Below, in pieces: positions 60,300 to 64,000 of a DNA stretch of 64,000 nucleotides (position 1 is its first letter; every line of letters starts with the position of its first letter). The notes beneath the pieces were generated by a model that made no database searches, had not been told where the DNA came from, and saw only the letters and a program-made list of their open reading frames with translations. A program made the translations under genes and the position numbers. Source of the DNA: Haloglomus litoreum (lineage in GTDB: Archaea; Halobacteriota; Halobacteria; Halobacteriales; Haloarculaceae); NCBI RefSeq assembly GCF_029338515.1, contig NZ_CP119988.1, forward strand, positions 3,968,001-4,032,000. The letters are read 5' to 3'.

Positions 60300-60968
60300 T
60301 CAATCGCTACTGGAGCGCGCCTGGTCGAACCGGCTCGCCGGCAGCAGCAGTTCCTCCAGTCCCGGCAGGTGCTTGACGTTGAAGACGACCTGCATCTCGT
60401 CGGAGACGGGCGCGGAGACACAGGAGAGGCGGACGCCCCGCTCGATCCACTCCTTCGGGAGGATGTGGCTGGAGTGCATCGGCATCTCGCCGTCGATGAT
60501 GGCGACGGCGCAGTTGGTGCAGGCGCCGCCGCGGCAGGCGAAGGGCCAGGCGTGGCCGGCTGCCTCGGCCGCCTCCAGCAGCGGGGTCCCGGGCTCGGCG
60601 ACGAACTCGCCGTAGTCGGGGGCCTCGAGGTCCGCGGCGGCGGCCTTCTCGAAGAGGTCGGCGTCGGTCAGCTCCCAGCCCTGGTCGGCCAGCGCCTGGT
60701 AATCGAGGTACTCGACGGTGACGCCGACCTCCTCGGGTTCGGGCTCCGGGTCGGCGTCGGGCTCGTCGGCCGGGGTGAGGTCGGCACCGTTCGTCGCGGG
60801 GTCGTAGCCGTTCTCGATGCGCTCGTAGGCCCGGCGGACCCGCTGGAACTCCCGGGCGGAGCCGCCGTGGTCCGGGTGCGCCTCGAAGACGCGCTCGCGG
60901 TAGGCCTGCTCGATGGTCTCCTCGTCGGCGTCCGGGTCGACCCCGAGCACATCGAACGGAGATGCCAC
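60300..60968 (-). CDS. J-domain/2Fe-2S ferredoxin fusion
   Basis: A 222-residue protein. Residues 1-55 are a J domain (SPFDVLGVDPDADEETIEQAYRERV, HPD at 31-33). An acidic linker leads to a plant-type ferredoxin domain with CRGGACTNC (C145, C150, C153) and C183 in LSCVSAP as the cluster ligands. It should carry one electron per [2Fe-2S] and dock to an Hsp70 or assembly partner through the J domain. Haloarchaea have such fusions. GTG 60968 begins at the J domain. The gene converges with the channel-like gene. Confidence 0.9.
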   Translation of the reverse strand: MASPFDVLGVDPDADEETIEQAYRERVFEAHPDHGGSAREFQRVRRAYERIENGYDPATNGADLTPADEPDADPEPEPEEVGVTVEYLDYQALADQGWELTDADLFEKAAAADLEAPDYGEFVAEPGTPLLEAAEAAGHAWPFACRGGACTNCAVAIIDGEMPMHSSHILPKEWIERGVRLSCVSAPVSDEMQVVFNVKHLPGLEELLLPASRFDQARSSSD

Positions 60969-60992
60969 ACCGGCACGTAGGGAGTCACGCCG

Positions 60993-60999
60993 GTAAAAC
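60993..60999 (-). promoter_or_regulatory. TATA-box candidate for the J-domain-ferredoxin gene
   Basis: GTTTTAC on the minus strand, about 26 bp upstream of GTG 60968, spaced for a leaderless transcript. Confidence 0.45.
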
Positions 61000-61066
61000 C
61001 TGCTTCTCTCGGTAACCGCCACCGTGGCCGGTCCCGACGGATGAAACGCCGGACTGGACCGGTCCG

Positions 61067-61073
61067 TTTATAT
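61067..61073 (+). promoter_or_regulatory. TATA box for the SCP2-like gene
   Basis: TTTATAT, 31-37 bp before ATG 61104, in GC-rich surroundings. It is one of the clearest TATA boxes in the window. Confidence 0.6.
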
Positions 61074-61103
61074 GTTTCAGTGGCATCGCTGTGAGTAGTT
61101 GGC

Positions 61104-61817
61104 ATGAGTCTGTATCCCACGGAGCAGTGGTTGGAGGCCTACGGGCGCGCGCTCGACGAGAGCCGGGCCCTCGACGACATCGCGTCGGGGTGGGGTGTCG
61201 GATTCAACGGTGACGTGCTGCTCGTCATCGACGACGTGCCGCTGGCGGACACCACGCTGGGTGACCTCCCGGACGAGGTGCTGGCGGACCTCCCCGCCGA
61301 CATCCAGGAGGGGATCAGCGACGTGACGCTGGCCGAGGCCCCCGAGCGGTTCGGGGAGACGCTGCGGCCGTCGCTGCCGGCGAACGTGCAGGACCTGCTC
61401 TACCAGATCGAGACGAAGGTCCACGACGGCACCATCTACGCGTACGTGGGACTCGAGGGCGGCGAGTGCACCGGGACGGAGGTCCTCGCGGACCCGGGCT
61501 CGCGCGACGTGGGGTACGTGGTGAAGGGCCCCTACCAGACCTGGCGGCGCATCGTCGACGGCCGGCCGGTCGCCTCGGCCTGGCTGAACGGCGACCTCGC
61601 CATCGAGGGGAACAAGGTCCGGCTGGTCCGGTACGGTTCGGTCCTCCAGCTGGTGGGGGATGTCGCGGCCGACGTGGAGACGACCCACCTCTTCCCCGGT
61701 GACGCCGCCAGCCCGGGCGAACTCGTGCTCGACGAGGCCGTCCGCCAGCCGGTCATCCTCGGCCGCCTCGCCGAGCGACAGGCCAGCCTCGTCACGAGGA
61801 CGTTCAGCCCTTTCTGA
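61104..61817 (+). CDS. SCP2 sterol-carrier-domain protein
   Basis: A 237-residue cytoplasmic protein. The start MSLYPTEQWLEAYGRALDES and the segments GVGFNGDVLLVIDDVPLADTTLGDLP, VGYVVKGPYQTWRRIVDGR and ALQLVGDVAADVETTHLFP agree with the haloarchaeal SCP2-domain family. The SCP2 fold has a hydrophobic tunnel for lipids or acyl-CoA; the ligand here is unknown. A clear TATA box precedes it. Confidence 0.85.
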   Translation: MSLYPTEQWLEAYGRALDESRALDDIASGWGVGFNGDVLLVIDDVPLADTTLGDLPDEVLADLPADIQEGISDVTLAEAPERFGETLRPSLPANVQDLLYQIETKVHDGTIYAYVGLEGGECTGTEVLADPGSRDVGYVVKGPYQTWRRIVDGRPVASAWLNGDLAIEGNKVRLVRYGSVLQLVGDVAADVETTHLFPGDAASPGELVLDEAVRQPVILGRLAERQASLVTRTFSPF

Positions 61818-62008
61818 ACCCGTTCCAGCAGGAATCCGACGACGAGAACGATTAAATTCCGCATTATTCTGAAATAATCCAACCTAGAGAGATATCTGTC
61901 CCGGTACCTTCCGCCGGTCCGGTGCCGGATCGCGGACCAGGGTAGTCGATAGGGGCCGGGGCTGGCTGTATCGATTGGTTCGAGGGGCTCTGTGACTGGA
62001 ACGAACGG

Positions 62009-62040
62009 GTTGGAAGCTCCTGGCCGCTCGACCGTCCGGG
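62009..62040 (+). repeat. Truncated 5' part of a structured intergenic repeat
   Basis: GTTGGAAGCTCC followed by TGGCCGCTCGACCGTCCGGG is the clamp and first arm of the element, like copies 1 and 4. The head and second arm are missing. Confidence 0.6.
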
Positions 62041-62049
62041 ATTGGCTGT

Positions 62050-62084
62050 TCCACGGAGCGTCCGCACCGAGCCAGCACGGTGCG
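62050..62084 (-). repeat. Third repeat module (CGCACCG hairpin), inverted copy
   Basis: CGCACCG (62063-62069) pairs with CGGTGCG (62078-62084); TCCACGGAGCG precedes it. This is the reverse complement of 29062-29100. Confidence 0.65.
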
Positions 62085-62117
62085 AAGCGATCCTGGACCG
62101 CCGAATCGGGTGGGACT

Positions 62118-62320
62118 GAAAGGGGCCGCGGGCTCGGCGGCCCCCCGGCGATGCAAGCACCGCAGCGGACGCCCGGAACGGCGGCCGACCGAAGGGAGGC
62201 CGCCGCATGACCGGACCGCGAGGAGCGCAGCGAGCCGCGGGGTCGTTCGAGAGAGCTCCGCTCTCTCGTGATGACGAAGATCTCCGATTTTCGAACCATC
62301 CCGAGCCCGCGGGGGCTTTC
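62118..62320 (-). repeat. Structured intergenic repeat with a ~90-bp insertion
   Basis: GAAAG (62118-62122) pairs with CTTTC (62316-62320). The stem GCGGGCTCGG (62128-62137) pairs perfectly with CCGAGCCCGC (62301-62310). The head is recognisable (GATGCAAGCACCGCAG, GAGGAGCGCAGCGAGCC) but interrupted; part of the insertion, 62248-62268, is a CGAGAGAG/CTCTCTCG hairpin. Confidence 0.75.
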
Positions 62321-62435
62321 AATAGCTCATCACTGTCGCTGTCGTCCCCCCCATCATCGTCGAACGAATCGCTACAGACACAGTCCCACCGGATCGACCC
62401 GTACCGTTAGGTGGGGCGGTCCCCAGCCCCCTCTC

Positions 62436-63155
62436 ATGCCAGCCAAGGTGACGGACCCGCCGGCGGGGTACGAGGAGGGGCTCCGGTGGGACGGGGGCGT
62501 GGAGTGGCTCGTCCACCCGGACGAGACGATGGAGCGCGCCAGCACGGCGCTCGCGACCGACGAGGGCGTCTACCTCGTGGACCCCCTGGACGCCCCGGGA
62601 GTCGACGACCTGATCGCCGAGTTCGGTGAGGTCGCGGGCGTCGTCCTGCTGTCGAACCACCACACCCGGGACGCTGGCCTGTTCGCGCGGCGCCACGAGG
62701 TGCCGGTGTACGTGGGCGCGGACGTGCCCGAGGACGCGACGCCCGACCTGGCCGTGCCCATCGAGCGCATCGCCGTCGGGGAGCGACTGGGCGACTACGA
62801 GTTCGTCGAGGTCGCGACCGGGACGGCACTGGGCGCGCCCTGGTACGAGTACGCGCTCTGGAACGGCGAGACGCTCCGGGTGAGCGAGTGCGTCGGCACG
62901 GCCGAGTACATGCGGGTCGGTGACGAGCCGCTGGGCGTGATGACGATGCGGCGACGCCACCCACCGACGGCGCTCCGGGGCCTCGAACCCGAGCGGGTCC
63001 TGTCGGGCCACGGGCCTGGCCTCGACGAGAACGCGGCGGAAGCCCTCGAGGCAGCCATCGACAGCGCCGAGGAGAACTTCACGACGGCGCTCGTCCAGAA
63101 CGGGCTCGACCAGGCCCGGACGGTGCTGGCCGCGCTCCGGTCGGACCTGGGGTGA
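62436..63155 (+). CDS. Degenerate metallo-beta-lactamase-like protein
   Basis: A 239-residue protein with the MBL-fold strand order: GVYLVDPLDAPGVDDLI, VVLLSNHHTRDAGLFARRHEVPVYVGAD, and the late RVLSGHGPGLDENA. The usual HxHxDH metal motif is reduced to NHHTRDA, so the enzyme may bind metal differently or not at all. ATG 62436 starts at PAKVTDPPAGYEEG; the in-frame extension upstream crosses the repeat and is spurious. Confidence 0.75.
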   Translation: MPAKVTDPPAGYEEGLRWDGGVEWLVHPDETMERASTALATDEGVYLVDPLDAPGVDDLIAEFGEVAGVVLLSNHHTRDAGLFARRHEVPVYVGADVPEDATPDLAVPIERIAVGERLGDYEFVEVATGTALGAPWYEYALWNGETLRVSECVGTAEYMRVGDEPLGVMTMRRRHPPTALRGLEPERVLSGHGPGLDENAAEALEAAIDSAEENFTTALVQNGLDQARTVLAALRSDLG

Positions 63156-63164
63156 GCAGTCGAG

Positions 63165-63998
63165 TTACAGCGTCTCGCCGTCGACGACGTCGTAGCCGAG
63201 GTCGCCCTCGCGCAGCGCGTCGGTGAGCGCCGACAGCTCCGTCACGCTGGCGACGACCAGCACGTCCAGCCCGCGGTGGGCGGCCTCCGTGACCGCGGCG
63301 GGGACGCCAAAGCGGATGTCCGGGTCGAGATCGACCCGCGAGACGGCCGCGAGCGCCTCGCCGCCGGCGACCGCGAGCAGGTCGGTCTCGCCGGCCCGCT
63401 CGGCGAGCGCGTCGGCGTCGACCGCCCGGCTCCCACCCTCGTGGACGCGCGGGACGCTCACGACACGGACCTCGCCCCACTCGTAGTCCACCAGTCCCTC
63501 GAAATCCGTGACGCCGACGTCCTCGTCCGCTTCGGCGCTCGTGACCGCGACGCCGGTGGCGCCGCCGGCGCCCCCGGGTGTCGCCCGGAGGACGCCGTCG
63601 CGCATCGACAGCGAGACGGGCTGGCCCTCCGCGATATCGGCTGTCGCGATGGCCGTGTCCACGTCCACCCGCCCCAGGACGTCCTCGGAGACGTGGCTGA
63701 CGTAGTCGCGCAGCGCCTCGGTCCGGCTCATCAGCCAGTCGACGCCCTCGTTGGTCACCTCGTAGCGTCCGCGGCCGTGCTTCTGGACGTACCCCTCCGC
63801 GACGAGCCCCTGGAGGTAGTCGCTGACGGCCTGGGCCGTGACGCCGATCTCGTCGGCGACCTCCTGCTGGCTGACCGCCGGCTGGCGCTGGGCGATCTCC
63901 ACGAGGATCTGGTAGCGGGTCGCGTCGCGCTTGCTCCGCAACACGCCGGTCCGGTCGCCGGCGCCCAAGTCCTCGCCGGGGGCCCCCTCACCGTTCCC
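63165..63998 (-). CDS. HTH regulator with C-terminal domain (start at or beyond window edge)
   Basis: A regulator of at least 267 residues. LRSKRDATRYQILVEIAQRQPAVSQQEVADEIGVTAQAVSDYLQGLVAEGYV is a winged HTH of a type I associate with haloarchaeal MarR/Lrp-like proteins (possibly DUF7839). The remainder is an alpha/beta domain of unknown ligand (GETDLLAVAGGEALAAVSRVDLDP). The only start visible is a TTG at 63968, and the frame stays open to the window edge, so the true start may lie outside. Confidence 0.8.
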   Translation of the reverse strand, partial: GNGEGAPGEDLGAGDRTGVLRSKRDATRYQILVEIAQRQPAVSQQEVADEIGVTAQAVSDYLQGLVAEGYVQKHGRGRYEVTNEGVDWLMSRTEALRDYVSHVSEDVLGRVDVDTAIATADIAEGQPVSLSMRDGVLRATPGGAGGATGVAVTSAEADEDVGVTDFEGLVDYEWGEVRVVSVPRVHEGGSRAVDADALAERAGETDLLAVAGGEALAAVSRVDLDPDIRFGVPAAVTEAAHRGLDVLVVASVTELSALTDALREGDLGYDVVDGETL

Positions 63999-64000
63999 GG

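Larger units (their letters stand above)
61818..62435. other. Repeat locus D: 618-bp intergenic region
   Basis: AT-rich DNA with a small hairpin ATTATT-CTGA-AATAAT near 61864-61879 follows the SCP2-like gene and may end its transcript. Then come a truncated plus-strand hairpin element (62009-62040), the CGCACCG module (62050-62084) and a minus-strand element with an insertion (62118-62320). No gene is supported. Confidence 0.65.

Noticed and set aside
1-64000. Transposase, integrase or phage structural genes
   Set aside because: No reading frame with DDE, HUH or tyrosine-recombinase motifs was recognised, so no insertion sequence or provirus is claimed.

Overview
The window is a piece of a haloarchaeal chromosome. 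The evidence is very high GC with strongly acidic proteins, near-leaderless genes behind AT-rich TATA boxes, a CetZ-type tubulin, the F420 (cofC, cofG, cofH) genes, archaeal EF-2 and EF-1alpha, an archaeal Holliday junction resolvase Hjc, Tat lipoproteins with haloarchaeal signal sequences, and a pyruvoyl-dependent arginine decarboxylase. I cannot name the genus.

Layout. 0-6 kb: the end of a cetZ gene, then cofC, cofG, a Tat lipoprotein and a convergent cofH, so the deazaflavin part of coenzyme F420 synthesis is nearly complete here. 6-17 kb: small housekeeping and envelope genes (tandem universal stress protein, RNA cyclic phosphodiesterase, ZIP metal transporter, a second 2H phosphoesterase, Hjc, an M48 peptidase, a pilin). 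18-31 kb: an arylsulfotransferase-like secreted protein, a J-domain protein, EF-2 with a cluster of hairpins behind it, an orphan tungstate-binding lipoprotein, an ACT-domain/homoserine dehydrogenase pair, EF-1alpha plus ribosomal protein S10, and tRNA-Ala(CGC).

31.5-49 kb looks accessory. It has regulators of several families (Bat-like HTH, two small winged-helix proteins, TetR, IclR), many small membrane proteins in chains with 4-bp ATGA overlaps, a tandem pair of sensor-domain proteins, an ABC-2 exporter behind three tandem 16-bp palindromes, a serine hydrolase, and a frameshifted alpha/beta hydrolase. 49.8-53 kb: an IclR-flanked acyl-CoA dehydrogenase/amidohydrolase operon, then arginine decarboxylase.

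53.2-60.3 kb holds the strongest candidate for an undescribed system. It is a four-gene co-directional cluster: a large helical protein that may form an alpha/alpha toroid, a KGGxGR-variant MinD/ParA ATPase, a winged-helix plus PRMT-like methyltransferase fusion, and a 955-residue pentapeptide beta-helix protein ending in a two-helix ion-channel-like domain. 60.3-64 kb returns to ordinary haloarchaeal genes (J-domain-ferredoxin, SCP2-like protein, degenerate metallo-beta-lactamase, HTH regulator cut by the window edge).

Cutting across this layout, four intergenic loci (10.2-10.8, 17.4-18.1, 28.9-29.2 and 62.0-62.3 kb) carry a dispersed structured repeat. A constant GAAAG/CTTTC clamp and a constant GC-rich head flank a variable stem whose two arms differ between copies yet stay complementary. 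The elements are arranged as inverted pairs, complete or with one partner decayed. I know of no described family for this element.
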